Origin: an uncultured Lentisphaeria bacterium
GTDB lineage: Bacteria; Verrucomicrobiota; Lentisphaeria; Victivallales; UBA1829
Direction: 5' to 3'
Length of the DNA stretch: 64,000 nt
NCBI GenBank assembly: GCA_949287225.1
Contig: CASEFP010000014.1
Coordinates: 1 to 64,000 of the forward strand
Under the pieces are notes generated by a model. It made no database searches. It saw only the letters and a program-made list of their open reading frames with translations, and was not told the DNA's origin. Below are positions 53,445 through 62,859 of this stretch, piece by piece. The position numbers and the translations under genes are program-made. Each line of letters opens with the position of its first letter. Positions within the stretch are counted from its first letter, which is position 1.

Positions 53445-54588
53445 AAAGATCCGCCGTTTTCTCTCGGCACGCCGCCGCGCCATGCTCTGGAGCATCTTCC
53501 TTCCGACCTTTCTCTTCGGAGACATCACCGAAGCGCAGGAAAAAACCTATCAGAAAACCCGCGCGCAGCTGCGTCTGGAAGAACAGCGACGCCTCCAGAA
53601 TCAGAAAATCGCTGAAATCCGCCGCCGGAACGCCGAACGGAACGCGGCGAAAGCGGAGGCGGCCCGCACAGCAAGCACCAAGGCGGCGGCAGCGGTGCCG
53701 AAGCTCCGCTATACCTGGATCAAATCCCAGCGCTATGTGCTGCTGAGCGACATCGCGAAATTTTACAGTCTCTCGCTGGTTCCGACCAAAATCGGCGCGG
53801 TTCTGCGCGGAAGGAAAAAAGTCGATCTCTACTACAACAAGCGCATCGCCGCCGTCGACGGCGTCACCATCTATTTCACCAATGCCCCCGTCCTGCGCGG
53901 GACAAACGCGTATCTGCACGAAAAGGATCTTCTGCTTGTTCTGGACCCCCTTCTGCGTGGCGGCGGACTTATGAAATATCAGATCCGGACCATCATGATT
54001 GATCCCGGGCACGGGGGCAGCGACAAAGGCGCGGCGGGTCCGCGCGGACTGCTGGAAAAAAATCTGAATCTGGCGATGGCGCTGAAACTCCGGACCGCGC
54101 TGCGGAAGCTCGGCTATCAGGTCATCATGACGCGCGCGGCGGACTCCACGCTTTCCCTCCAGGGACGCAGTGACCTCTGTGAAAAATTCCGTCCCGATCT
54201 CTTCCTCTCGATCCACTGCAACGCGGCCTCGGGAAAGACCATCACCGGAATCGAAACCTTTGCCATGACGCCGCAGGGATGCGCTTCCTCCAACGATTCC
54301 AAGCCGGGAAACACGAAGAGCAGCGGCAATGCCTTCGACAAGAACAACTACCGCCTCGCCTATGAAATCCAGAAGGCATTGCTGCGGAATACGGAAGCCG
54401 AAGACCGCGGCGTCAAGCACGCCAGATTCTTCGTGCTGCGCAACGCCTCCTGCCCCGCAGTTCTGATCGAAACAGGCTTCATCTCCAACCAGCGCGAAGG
54501 CGCGCTTCTCAACCGTGCGGACTATCAGGCGAAGATCGTCAACGCCATCGTCCTCGGCATACTGAATTACAGAGCGGCTTACCGCTGA
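53437..54588 (+). CDS. N-acetylmuramoyl-L-alanine amidase (Amidase_3) with N-terminal stalk domain
   Basis: 383 residues. Basic/hydrophobic N-terminus (about 10-30) could be an anchor or signal sequence; then a charged Ala/Arg/Glu-rich helical linker (30-85); a beta domain (about 87-175, SQRYVLLSDIAKFYSLSL) resembling copper-amine-oxidase-N/stalk modules; and the zinc amidase with MIDPGHGGSDKGAAGP (about residue 186), LSIHCNAASGKTITG (about 258) and VLIETGFISNQ (Glu about 344). It cleaves the amide bond between peptidoglycan sugar and peptide. The ATG at 53437 has a GGCGG-type ribosome site and overlaps thiD. Confidence 0.9.
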   Translation: MREKIRRFLSARRRAMLWSIFLPTFLFGDITEAQEKTYQKTRAQLRLEEQRRLQNQKIAEIRRRNAERNAAKAEAARTASTKAAAAVPKLRYTWIKSQRYVLLSDIAKFYSLSLVPTKIGAVLRGRKKVDLYYNKRIAAVDGVTIYFTNAPVLRGTNAYLHEKDLLLVLDPLLRGGGLMKYQIRTIMIDPGHGGSDKGAAGPRGLLEKNLNLAMALKLRTALRKLGYQVIMTRAADSTLSLQGRSDLCEKFRPDLFLSIHCNAASGKTITGIETFAMTPQGCASSNDSKPGNTKSSGNAFDKNNYRLAYEIQKALLRNTEAEDRGVKHARFFVLRNASCPAVLIETGFISNQREGALLNRADYQAKIVNAIVLGILNYRAAYR

Positions 54589-54679
54589 ATCCGAAATCCG
54601 CGGAAAAGACATTTGATTTCCGGTGCAGCGGCAGTGAATCTCCTTTAAAGTCCATCCGGAAAAGTTGTTTTTCCCGATA

Positions 54680-54760
54680 TCCGCACTATATTACTGGTGA
54701 ATTCCGGGCCGGGCAGTGCGGAGAGAATATTGTATCTCTCACGAGTCCCCGCCATTTCGT
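54680..54760 (+). promoter_or_regulatory. Possible structured leader before the purine permease
   Basis: CCGCAC (about 54680) pairs with GTGCGG (about 54717), enclosing a short GC-rich stem, and GAGAGA...TCTCTC follows (54721-54751). The 209-base gap before the permease lacks a clear ribosome site. No purine riboswitch core was recognised. Confidence 0.35.
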
Positions 54761-54797
54761 TTTCCACATTTCGAAACCACTCACAGACAGATAGAAC

Positions 54798-56165
54798 ATG
54801 GACAGGATTCTTGACCGGTTTTTCCGCTATTCGGCCCACGGCAGTTCCCTCAGAACAGAAATCATCGCCGGACTCTCGACATTCGCCGCGATGGCATACA
54901 TCATCTGCATCCAGCCGGCACTGTTTTCCGGACGGATGACAGGCGCTCCGACGGGAATGTCTTTCGACGCGCTCGTCACAACCACCTGCATCGCCTCCGC
55001 ATTCGGGACAATCCTGATGGGAGTGCTGGCAAACTATCCGGTCGGACTCGCGCCGGGAATGGGGACGAATTTCTTTGTCATGTTCAGCGTCATGGGCGCC
55101 TGTGCCGCCGTAACCGGAGGGAAAGTTGGCGATCCGGTTGTCTGGCAGACTGCAATGGGAGTCGTCCTGATTTCCGGAATTCTCTTTCTGGTCATCTCGT
55201 TCACAAAACTTCGGAAGATGATGCTTCATTCGCTGAGCCCCTCGCTGAAATTCGCCATTGTGACGGGAATCGGGCTCTTCATCGCGATGGTCGGGCTGAA
55301 AAACGGCGGTATCATCGCCGTGGAAGCCGGACAATACACATTGAAAACCGCAGTGACCGACACGCCGTCACTCATTTTCTTCTCCGGACTGCTCGTCATA
55401 GCGGCACTGCAATACTACAAAATCAAGGGAAGCGTGCTGATCGGAATTCTCTTTTCCGCGCTGGTGGCGTTTCTCTGCGGCAAAATATCCTTCTCCGGAT
55501 TAATCGGTCTCCCTGCGGACCCGTCGGAGCTGATCGGCAAAGCGGATGTCACCATGGTCCTCCGCCACATTCTGGAACTGCTGCCGCTGATCTTCATCTG
55601 TTTCTTCATGGACATGTTCGACACAATGGGAACCATCATCGGGGTGGCGACAAGTGCAAAGCTCCTGAATGAAAACAATGAAATCGAACGGATCAAACGG
55701 ATTTTCGCAGCGGATGCAACCGCTACGGTGGCAGGAGCCCTCTGCGGGCAGAGCACGGTCACATCCTATCTGGAAAGCGCCGCCGGCGCCGAGGCCGGCG
55801 GAAAAACCGGACTTGTCGCCGTCGTCATCGGCATATGTTTTCTTCTTGCCATGTTTTTCGCCCCCGTCATCACGGCGGTCGCGGGGTATCCGCCCGTCAC
55901 CTCCGGAGCGCTTGTCGCCGTGGGGGTCATGATGATGCGCTCCGTTTCGGAAATCCAGTGGAATGACTGCACGGAAAGCGTCCCGGCCTTCCTGATTTTC
56001 GCCGGGATTCCTTTCAGCAGCAGCATCATCGGCGGAATTTCCATCGGCATCATCATTTATCCGTTCCTCAAAGTCTGCTGCGGAAAAATCCGGGAGGTAA
56101 GCTGGTTCGCCTGGATTTCCGCAGTGCTGCTGATTCTGTATCTGATTCTTCTGAACGGGAAATGA
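54798..56165 (+). CDS. NCS2-family purine permease (AzgA/PbuG-like)
   Basis: 455 residues with about 12-14 membrane segments. Diagnostic AzgA-type motifs: TEIIAGLSTFAAMAYI at the N-terminus, CIASAFGTILMGVLANYPVGLAPGMGTNFF (about residue 65), GLFIAMVGLKNGGI, MDMFDTMGTIIGVA (about residue 274) and GALCGQSTVTSYLESAAGAEAGGKTG (about residue 315). Imports adenine, guanine or hypoxanthine with protons. No near ribosome-binding site is visible. Confidence 0.93.
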   Translation: MDRILDRFFRYSAHGSSLRTEIIAGLSTFAAMAYIICIQPALFSGRMTGAPTGMSFDALVTTTCIASAFGTILMGVLANYPVGLAPGMGTNFFVMFSVMGACAAVTGGKVGDPVVWQTAMGVVLISGILFLVISFTKLRKMMLHSLSPSLKFAIVTGIGLFIAMVGLKNGGIIAVEAGQYTLKTAVTDTPSLIFFSGLLVIAALQYYKIKGSVLIGILFSALVAFLCGKISFSGLIGLPADPSELIGKADVTMVLRHILELLPLIFICFFMDMFDTMGTIIGVATSAKLLNENNEIERIKRIFAADATATVAGALCGQSTVTSYLESAAGAEAGGKTGLVAVVIGICFLLAMFFAPVITAVAGYPPVTSGALVAVGVMMMRSVSEIQWNDCTESVPAFLIFAGIPFSSSIIGGISIGIIIYPFLKVCCGKIREVSWFAWISAVLLILYLILLNGK

Positions 56166-56177
56166 CACACGCCGCCG

Positions 56178-56851
56178 TTATTTCCGGATGAGAATCGCCA
56201 TTCCCTTTTCCGGCACACGAACCGGAAACATGCCGCTGGAGGAAGTTGTTTGTTCCACCCCCGCGGCCCGTCCGGCTCTGTCAAACAGACGCAGTTCAAT
56301 GGCAACGGGAGCGCCTTCCCAGCCGAAGGTGCCGGAATGAATGGTGATAATCCGCTCCTTCCCGCGGATCCAGCAGGCATGAAGGTCTTTGGGTGTGATG
56401 TGCCAGCGGATATTCATTGCAGATGAGTTCTTCCCGCCTTTTTCCCGAGATAAGGCGCATAGACATTGTAAAGCACACCGTTCTGAATCTTCCATCGGAT
56501 ATCATCCATGAAATCATCCGTGCCGAGCCAGGTTTTCCGCCATCCGCAGAGAGAGCGGACGGGAGCGTTGTAATTGGAATGTTCTCCAAAGCACAGCGTC
56601 AGATGGAGGGCGGCAAGCTGCAGATCGACGTCTCCCTCAATCATGAAGACACAATTCGGCATGCGGAACATTTCATCAGACAGCGGCGGATTTTTGTTAA
56701 ATGATGCAGAAGGAAAGCCATCTGTCCCATCTCCTGCAGGAGCTGACGATTGCGCTTGAAAACTCAAATGTTTTTGTTTGCCAGCACGCTTTATCAAAAT
56801 ATTATAGCAGAAGCTCTCAAAACAACAGGGAACGCAAAACAATTTTTTCAA
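56178..56851 (-). pseudogene. Frameshifted gene remnant of unknown family
   Basis: Two overlapping open frames read as parts of one protein. The upstream part holds FMIEGDVDLQLAALHLTLCF, then WRKTWLGTDDFMDDIRWKIQ, ending about 56414; the downstream part, in another frame, runs from SREKGGKNSSAMNIRWHITP to an FPVRVPEKGMAILIRK end at 56178. A frameshift near 56420-56460 joins them. No clean start is visible, so the 5' end is also missing or degenerate. It follows the terminator of the heparinase operon, thus probably silent. The family is not recognised; the neighbours suggest a carbohydrate-active protein. Confidence 0.5.
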
Positions 56852-56943
56852 CTTCTGAAGATTGCCGGAAAAACTTCTGATATATTCCTATCTCCAGACG
56901 ACAGGATGTATGTCGGATGAAAATCATGCCCCGGAAAACCTTG

Positions 56944-56973
56944 CGGGAAAAACGTGCGGAATGATCCTCCGCA
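56944..56973 (-). terminator. Terminator of the second cassette
   Basis: TGCGGA (56955-56960) pairs with TCCGCA (56968-56973); on the minus strand a T-run (CGTTTTTCC) follows. Located about 130 bases after the dehydrogenase stop. Confidence 0.6.
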
Positions 56974-57101
56974 TGAAAAAAAGCAGCAGTTCCGCGTGAT
57001 CTTTCACATGGAGAGCGGATGGTTCCGGGCAGCGGACAGGGCAGGATTATTCCTGCGTCTCTGAATAACCGTACTTTCCGATCTCGGATTCTCCGTAAAA
57101 A

Positions 57102-58079
57102 TCAGCTGGTCATCAGCATGGATTCGGAAATGCGCCGGAGCGGGGAACCCCCGCGCCGCACCCGGTGAAACTCGTCGATCATGGCATCGGACATGCGCAG
57201 CACCTCATCATGATAGGAGCCCGCGATATGCCCGGAAAGCCGGACGTTCGGAAGCGTGTAAAGTTCCGATTCCGGAGGAAGCGGATCACTTGAAGCGACA
57301 TCCAGAAGCGCAGTCAGGTCAGGACGCTGTTTGAGCGCCGCGATCATCCCCGCCTCGTCGACCTGAGCTCCCCGACCCGTATTGAGAAAGGTCGCGCCGT
57401 GCCGCATCATCAGGAAATGTTCCGCACGGATGATTTTCAGGTTGTCGGCGCGGTTCGGCAGATGGTTGCTCACCACGAACGCGCGTTGAAACGCATCCTC
57501 CAGGGAAATGCGCCGGTGCTCCGGGCGCGAGGCCATGACAAGAACATTCACGTTGAAGTTTTGCAGAAACTCCTGAAGTTTCTGCGAAATCGCCCCTGCC
57601 CCGAGGAGGGCAACAGTCTCACCGTAACAGCCGGGGCCGATGTTTTCGCGGAAATGTTCCGGAGAACGGTAGTCCCGGGAGTTCCGGAAATATCCTTTCA
57701 GCGACAGAAGGATCTGCGCAAGCGTGAACTCCGCGACGGGAACGGCATTTTCGCGCTAGGCACTGTGGACGGCAATTCCACGCCGCAGGAGGGGACGTGC
57801 AAACGCGTCGGTCGCTCCGGCCGCGTAATAGAACTCCCGCAGACGCGGCATTGCACCAAGCTGAGATTCGCTCATGCTCCACATTCCCCAGGTTGAAAAA
57901 ACAGCCTCTGTGGACGAAAGGAAATCTGCATGGTGCCCGAAATTCTCCGGGGTAACGATTTCGGGCAGGATTTCGCACTCCTTTTCCAGCGCGGCGCGCC
58001 GGCCGTGTCCGTAGACATAGTCGATCTGAAACGGTTCGGCGGAAAAGAACGCCGCACGGATTTTTCCAGTATTCATCAT
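57102..58079 (-). pseudogene. D-2-hydroxyacid dehydrogenase interrupted by one in-frame TAG
   Basis: One continuous frame, 325 codons, with a single TAG at 57758-57756 (about codon 108). Before it: substrate-domain sequence ending in GIAVHSA; after it, in the same frame: RENAVPVAEFTLAQILLSLK, a Rossmann loop TVALLGAGAISQKLQEFL (Gly-rich), MASRPEHRRISLED, GATFLNTGRGAQVDEAGMI (catalytic Arg is replaced by the surrounding pattern or lies near this block) and LSGHIAGS (His). In relatives the residue in place of TAG is usually Trp (SAW-xx-NA-x-PVAEF), so TGG to TAG is the simplest change. It overlaps the heparinase stop by 4 bases, indicating an operon. It is either a fresh pseudogene, a sequence error, or a readthrough case. 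Confidence 0.8.
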
Positions 58080-59932
58080 TGCTCCTCCGGGATCCGGTAA
58101 GTCAGGCGGATCCGCGCATCCAGCACGGGTTCGGAGAGCGTAACTGCGATCCGGTGCGGATTCTCCTTCCAGCGGATCTTTTCGCGGATCTCCTCCGAGG
58201 AGACGCGGAAAGGTTTTCCTCCCGTGTCAACCGTGACTTCGACCTTTTTTCCGCGATAAGTCAGGATGAGTTTGTCCTGCGAGGTCTGTTTCCACGTTCC
58301 GAAGGTAATGACAGCGGTCTCAAACGTTCCGGGTTCAGAAAGCGACACACTGTCGGCAACCTCAAAGGTTCCGCTTCCTGCGCGGGAATAGCGGAATGTG
58401 CGTTCCAGTTTGCGGATTGTGGAAATCTGATGATAAGCCTTCCGGATGTCAAAGACGATTTCCGCATCCGTATCGGAGAGATGCTTTTTCAATACTTTCG
58501 ACTCCGTACCCTTTCCCGCGATCTGGAGCTGTCCATTAATGCGCGGGACGCTGTGCCCGAAGGAATTGTTGAGCTTGCTCTCGTAACGCCGAGCGCTGAA
58601 GGAGCGTCCATCGTAATGTTCCGCACCGGGATCCAGGGCCACGGGGACACTCCCGTCAACGGCGAGGACATAGCTTCCGACATCGTTGTGATTGTGGAAT
58701 TCGTTATTGCTCCCCCCCTTGACGGCGGCGGCAAGACGCGTTTTCGCTCCGGGCAGCGGGCGCAGGACAAAAATCCCCGCATCCGGAAATTCGGAAAACG
58801 CGGGAATTCTCCCGGTATCAGCCGATTTTACTGAATCAGAATGAGGAAGACCAAGAAAAACTGCCGCCTCTGACAGGGAAGCCTTATAGACAACAAGCGA
58901 CTTCCAATAGCTGGAATGTCTGCCCATCAGATAATCCCGGAGACCAAGCCAGCGGCGGGGCAGTTTTGATCCGAGTTCGGAATCAGAAAATGCGGGAATC
59001 AAAGAGTCCGATATCCGAATTTTTTCCGGATATGCACCCGCAGAAACAGCCTGCGGACGCACCATCAGGTTGATGTTTCCGGCGGATGCCTTGTGCAGAA
59101 TCCGGGAAAGTATCAGGTAATGTCCAAAACCATATCCCCAGTAAGTGATTCCTTCCGAGCAGTAGCCGTCGGGAGCGATACCTTCAAGATAATGGATGGA
59201 GTGACGGATCACTTCACCAAGCAGTTTTTTTCTGCGTTTTGGAGCAACATCTGCGGCCAGAAGCGTCCCGCAGACATTGGTCAGACAGACAATGCTCCAA
59301 TTGTTTTTCGCACAAAGCCAGTAGGGCGACTGTTTTCCTTCAATCATCCGCTCAAACGGCGCGACAATGCGCCGCTCCAGCTCCCTGTCCAGCAGAGCGA
59401 TGGTTTCCTGCGCAAACACGGAACGGAATATCTGACGGCAGAGTGCCAGATTCCAGCCGACCTCAGAGGAAACAAGATCAACAGTAACCACTTCTTTTTT
59501 CCAATTTTTCAGCGCGGTGTCATGCGCGGGCAGAAGCCAGCTGGGATGTTCACAGAGCGGGACGATCAAAGTCTCCAGTTTTGCCGCAAAGGCTTTTTCA
59601 ACGGAAAGACAGGCGCATAGAGCCAGAAGATAAACCGTACGCAAATAATCTCCGTAAGCCCGTTCATAATTGCTCCGATTTCCGTTCCGGGAATATTCGG
59701 AATAAAGCGTTTCTCCGGGAAGCGTCCATTTTTTCTTCAATGCCTGCTCTCCCTGTGCAAGAATGAATTTGCGTTGCGCTGCGCTCATACAGTTTTCCCA
59801 GAAACTCCGGTTGCCAATAACGGGAAGCAGTTCGATTTCCCCATGGGGAATCTGTTTTTCAGTCAAACGTTCCTCTGCAATAGTAAAAAAGAACAGGAAA
59901 AAAGTAAGAAATAATGTAAGGAATCTCATCAT
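58076..59932 (-). CDS. Exported heparinase II/III-like polysaccharide lyase
   Basis: 618 residues with a signal peptide (about 1-22, Phe/Leu-rich). An alpha/alpha-toroid N-terminal domain ([23 protein letters not shown]-like [19 protein letters not shown]) is followed by the beta-sheet C-terminal domain whose [16 protein letters not shown] (about residue 412) and [16 protein letters not shown] carry the metal and catalytic region of the family. Related enzymes cleave glycosaminoglycans or alginate by beta-elimination; the substrate here is unknown. GGAG lies six bases before the ATG at 59932. The start overlaps the pseudopilin stop by 4 bases and the stop overlaps the dehydrogenase start by 4 bases. 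Confidence 0.85.
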   Translation of the reverse strand: MMRFLTLFLTFFLFFFTIAEERLTEKQIPHGEIELLPVIGNRSFWENCMSAAQRKFILAQGEQALKKKWTLPGETLYSEYSRNGNRSNYERAYGDYLRTVYLLALCACLSVEKAFAAKLETLIVPLCEHPSWLLPAHDTALKNWKKEVVTVDLVSSEVGWNLALCRQIFRSVFAQETIALLDRELERRIVAPFERMIEGKQSPYWLCAKNNWSIVCLTNVCGTLLAADVAPKRRKKLLGEVIRHSIHYLEGIAPDGYCSEGITYWGYGFGHYLILSRILHKASAGNINLMVRPQAVSAGAYPEKIRISDSLIPAFSDSELGSKLPRRWLGLRDYLMGRHSSYWKSLVVYKASLSEAAVFLGLPHSDSVKSADTGRIPAFSEFPDAGIFVLRPLPGAKTRLAAAVKGGSNNEFHNHNDVGSYVLAVDGSVPVALDPGAEHYDGRSFSARRYESKLNNSFGHSVPRINGQLQIAGKGTESKVLKKHLSDTDAEIVFDIRKAYHQISTIRKLERTFRYSRAGSGTFEVADSVSLSEPGTFETAVITFGTWKQTSQDKLILTYRGKKVEVTVDTGGKPFRVSSEEIREKIRWKENPHRIAVTLSEPVLDARIRLTYRIPEEQ

Positions 59933-60627
59933 TTCACACTCCGCCACCAGTTGTTATCACTGTCCACAGTATTAGCCATAACTTCCACATACATCTTTGT
60001 TGCCACATGTCCGTCCATCCACGCAACCGTGGTGCTTTTTCCTCCGTTATGGGAAAAACCGACCTGCCAGTTTCGGGTGGGCAGATCATGGCTGGTCCAG
60101 AAATATGCGGATGTTCCCCCATTGCCGCCTTCCGTGAAGAGAAGACGCTGGGATGTATTTTTAACCGACGGAAGCTTGAGCCCCGGTGCCCCCCATGATC
60201 CGCTGCCCCAGACAATTCCGCACTGCATATTAAGCGCGTAATTTACCGAAGAATATCCCCATCCGCCTTTCCAATAATACGGATTTGACGGACAGGTAAA
60301 ATCAGTCGGAGGGGACTTCGCCGCTTCCTCCTCTGTCGGCAATGCCGAGTGATTTCGATAATCCCAGAGAACGATCGGCCAAGCGGGATCTCGATAAAAA
60401 ATATCCGGATAACATAAGGCGTTTGCATTGACAGTAATCAGCCAGTCTTTATGATCAATTGTATAAGAAAGTGTTGTGGTTCCAATCTGTTTCAAATTGT
60501 TGATACATTGCGTCTGCTGCGCTTTTTTCTTTGCCGCATTTAAAGCAGGCAGCAGCAGCGCCGCCAGAATCGCGATGATCGCAATTACGACCAACAGCTC
60601 GATAAGTGTGAAATTTTTCCTTCTCAT
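59929..60627 (-). CDS. Pseudopilin-like protein with type IV prepilin leader
   Basis: 232 residues. Leader MRRKN then [18 protein letters not shown], stalk helix, and [21 protein letters not shown]. The C-terminal signature H-X9-DG is present as [19 protein letters not shown]. It is the counterpart of the pseudopilin at 6158-6919, including the single Cys before N-L-K-Q. AGGAGG precedes the start. It follows the GntR-type regulator by 40 bases and overlaps the heparinase gene by 4 bases. No pilus-assembly gene is in the window. Confidence 0.87.
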   Translation of the reverse strand: MRRKNFTLIELLVVIAIIAILAALLLPALNAAKKKAQQTQCINNLKQIGTTTLSYTIDHKDWLITVNANALCYPDIFYRDPAWPIVLWDYRNHSALPTEEEAAKSPPTDFTCPSNPYYWKGGWGYSSVNYALNMQCGIVWGSGSWGAPGLKLPSVKNTSQRLLFTEGGNGGTSAYFWTSHDLPTRNWQVGFSHNGGKSTTVAWMDGHVATKMYVEVMANTVDSDNNWWRSVK

Positions 60628-60667
60628 TTCTTCTCCTCCTTATTTTCCTTTATGTATCTGCAAAAAA

Positions 60668-61777
60668 TCATAACCCGGCACTCTGCTTCCAGTTGCGCGG
60701 CAATGCACACCCGGAACGGATCAGAAGCTCCGCGTCAAACAGCCGCATCGAATCATCCCGCGTAGCGTTCCGATGGTAATCCGCAATCCGGGCAATCGCA
60801 CTTTGACCAACAGCGGAACGCGGCTCAGTCAGGATCGAATACGGATAGTCCGTATGCTGTCCGAAGTCCCGGTTCTCCCCCCAGAGAATCACGGAAAGCT
60901 CGCGGGGAACACCAATTCGCATCTCTTTCAGATAATGATGAAACTGCATCATAAATACATTCGACACAATGAGCGCAGTGATTTCGGGAATCCGGAACAG
61001 ATCGCGGGCAATCGTAAGTTCTGGAGTACTGTCACAGCTGCAAATCGGAATCAGGTAATTCTCCGCCTGTTCCACTCCGGCAAAGCGCAGCTGCTCGAAA
61101 AAAGCCTCCTGACGTTCGGCGAAGATTGCGGCGGACTCCGGCGCATGGTCGATCAATGCCACATACGTGTGTCCGATGCTCCGCAGATAACGCATCGCCT
61201 GACGGATCGCCGCCGGATAATTGCAGCCGACAGCCGGAATCCCTTCCAGATGGCGGTTGACCGTCACCTGCGGAACCCCGCTCGAAGCAAGAGCAATAAT
61301 ACGCGGAGATTCCTCCGGCAGAGGACGATCCCAGATCACACCCGAAACGACATCATCAAGAAGCACATCAACCTCCGACGGACAGCAGGGATGAATCTCA
61401 TATCCGCTCAAATACCCCTGCTTCACCGCCCCCAGAATCAGATTCCGGTTGAAAAGGTTTTCCGCAGCCGTATCTCCCGAAAAATCCGGGATCGCCAGAA
61501 GAACACGCCCCTTCTCCGGAGGACATGAGCAGCCGTTCACCGTGTCACTCACAAAGGTTCCCTTGCTCGGAATCCGGACGATCAGACCGTCCTCCTCCAG
61601 ACGGGCAAGCGCGGCACGCAGCGTCAGGAAGGAAACCCCGAGCTCCCGCGCGAAATCCAGCTCCTTCGGAAGCCGCGATCCCGGAGCGTAAACACCCGAA
61701 CGGATCGCCGCGCTCAGTTTTTCATATACAACATCTTTTTTGAACTTCGGAACCATTTTTTTTCTTTTCAATATCAT
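60668..61777 (-). CDS. GntR-type winged-helix regulator with LacI-like sensor domain
   Basis: 369 residues (an internal ATG at 61756 is an alternative; ribosome sites are weak for both). Residues ~12-80 are the GntR DNA-binding domain: VVYEKLSAAIRSGVYAPGSR, then ELGVSFLTLRAALARLEEDG. The sensor domain (about 90-365) is LacI-like: RVLLAIPDFSGDTAAENLF, IGHTYVALIDHAPESAAIFA, ALIVSNVFMMQFHHYL, ELSVILWGENRDFGQ, and the end with SQSAIARIADYHRN-like GQSAIARIADYHRNAT. It heads the pseudopilin-heparinase-dehydrogenase unit and probably controls it in response to a sugar. Confidence 0.82.
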   Translation of the reverse strand: MILKRKKMVPKFKKDVVYEKLSAAIRSGVYAPGSRLPKELDFARELGVSFLTLRAALARLEEDGLIVRIPSKGTFVSDTVNGCSCPPEKGRVLLAIPDFSGDTAAENLFNRNLILGAVKQGYLSGYEIHPCCPSEVDVLLDDVVSGVIWDRPLPEESPRIIALASSGVPQVTVNRHLEGIPAVGCNYPAAIRQAMRYLRSIGHTYVALIDHAPESAAIFAERQEAFFEQLRFAGVEQAENYLIPICSCDSTPELTIARDLFRIPEITALIVSNVFMMQFHHYLKEMRIGVPRELSVILWGENRDFGQHTDYPYSILTEPRSAVGQSAIARIADYHRNATRDDSMRLFDAELLIRSGCALPRNWKQSAGL

Positions 61778-61836
61778 TCAATATATCTTCTCGATATTAT
61801 TTAATATTATTATAAACAGAAAAAACGTTCTGTCAA
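61765..61836 (-). promoter_or_regulatory. Promoter and possible operator of the second cassette
   Basis: TTGACA (61836-61831), 16 bases, TATAAT (61814-61809) form a full-consensus pair. Just downstream an AT-rich palindromic area (AATATC...GATATATT and further ATATT repeats, about 61765-61805) covers the transcription start and could bind the regulator. Confidence 0.7.
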
Positions 61837-61853
61837 GAGCAAAAGAAAAATAA

Positions 61854-62655
61854 ATGAAAAATGTTCCCTCCTCCCCCTGCGGAAAAAAGTCTTATCACGA
61901 GAGGGACAAGAGGACAGGAAGCCGGAAAAGGAGGCGGATTGCCGCCGGATCATTCATGGATAAAGAACTCTTTTCCATCCGCGAGAAGATGAGACGACAA
62001 TCACTGAGAAGCCTGAAACACCATGAGAAACGTCCCGTTAATCGGAAACGGGTCTCCCGACTCAGGAAGAAAATTCATTTGCTTGTCTTGAAGAAGCGTC
62101 TTTTAAAAGCGCCTCGGAAAACGGACACGCGGAATCCTGGCATTTATTCCCAGTCGATATTGGGCGTCGATATGACGAAAATGGTGATTCCTGCTTTCGG
62201 GGGGCCATCGTCATGAAGCAATAGATTGGAAAACAAAGAATTTGTTATCTGCTCACATGAGCCCAAACCGCCAATCATCGGACTGGAATGCAGCGTTGCG
62301 TGAAGCAGTCAGCCAGCCGTTTCCGAATGGGATTCGAGAAGGCATCTTCATTCCTGAAGTCGTCAGTGAGCATGAATGCCGCCCTTGAAAAAAGGGGGGA
62401 CATACATAGTGCCCATGATTCTGATCAGCAAGGAAGGGCGCGGACGCTGTTTGAATACTGCTAAGGAAGGAATGTTCCAGGTGAGCACAAGAATATGAGG
62501 ACATCAAAATCAAAAAGCATGTCAACTTGCCGCAACTCAGCATCGATGTACAGCATTATATAAACTTTTACAACTACAGGAGAATTCATTCGATTCTGCA
62601 ATATCAAACTTCGGACGAAGTCTATTTCGAGACTTGCAATCAACAAACTGTGTGA
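61854..62655 (+). pseudogene. Decayed IS3-family transposase
   Basis: Parts of an IS3-type OrfB can be followed across two frames. Frame one (to 62216): HHEKRPVNRKRVSRLRKK and KKRLLKAPRKT (the HTH_21-like region), then LGVDMTKMVIPAFGG, matching the start of the integrase core where an Asp is catalytic. After a shift: SDWNAALREAVSQPFPNG (62276-62330), and finally INFYNYRRIHSILQYQTSDE near the end (about 62560-62620), which matches the family C-terminus with a YNYxRIHSxLxYxTP block. Several stops and the lost core between mark it inactive. Terminal repeats are not evident. Evidence for past mobile activity next to the AT-rich glycosyltransferase. Confidence 0.75.
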
Positions 62656-62859
62656 TATAGTAAATCAAGGGACCGTGCGACGATCTTTCAATAAAAAAAG
62701 TTATCCAACCAATTGAAGATGCGCAAGTTACAACTTGATTGCATTATCAGGATTTCCTTGTCTGATAACAGTTGTTTGCTTACCGGTTCTAACAATCAAC
62801 TCCGGAAAATTTTACCGGACAGCAATGAACCATTGACCGGATAAAATGGAGAAACTTTC

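Noticed and set aside
54589-54797. Purine riboswitch before the NCS2 permease
   Set aside because: The class core loops were not found; only simple stems are seen.
57756-57758. Pyrrolysine at the TAG codon
   Set aside because: No pylT, pylS or related genes lie in the window, and the position is normally Trp, reachable by one base change. It is kept only as an open alternative under the TAG finding.
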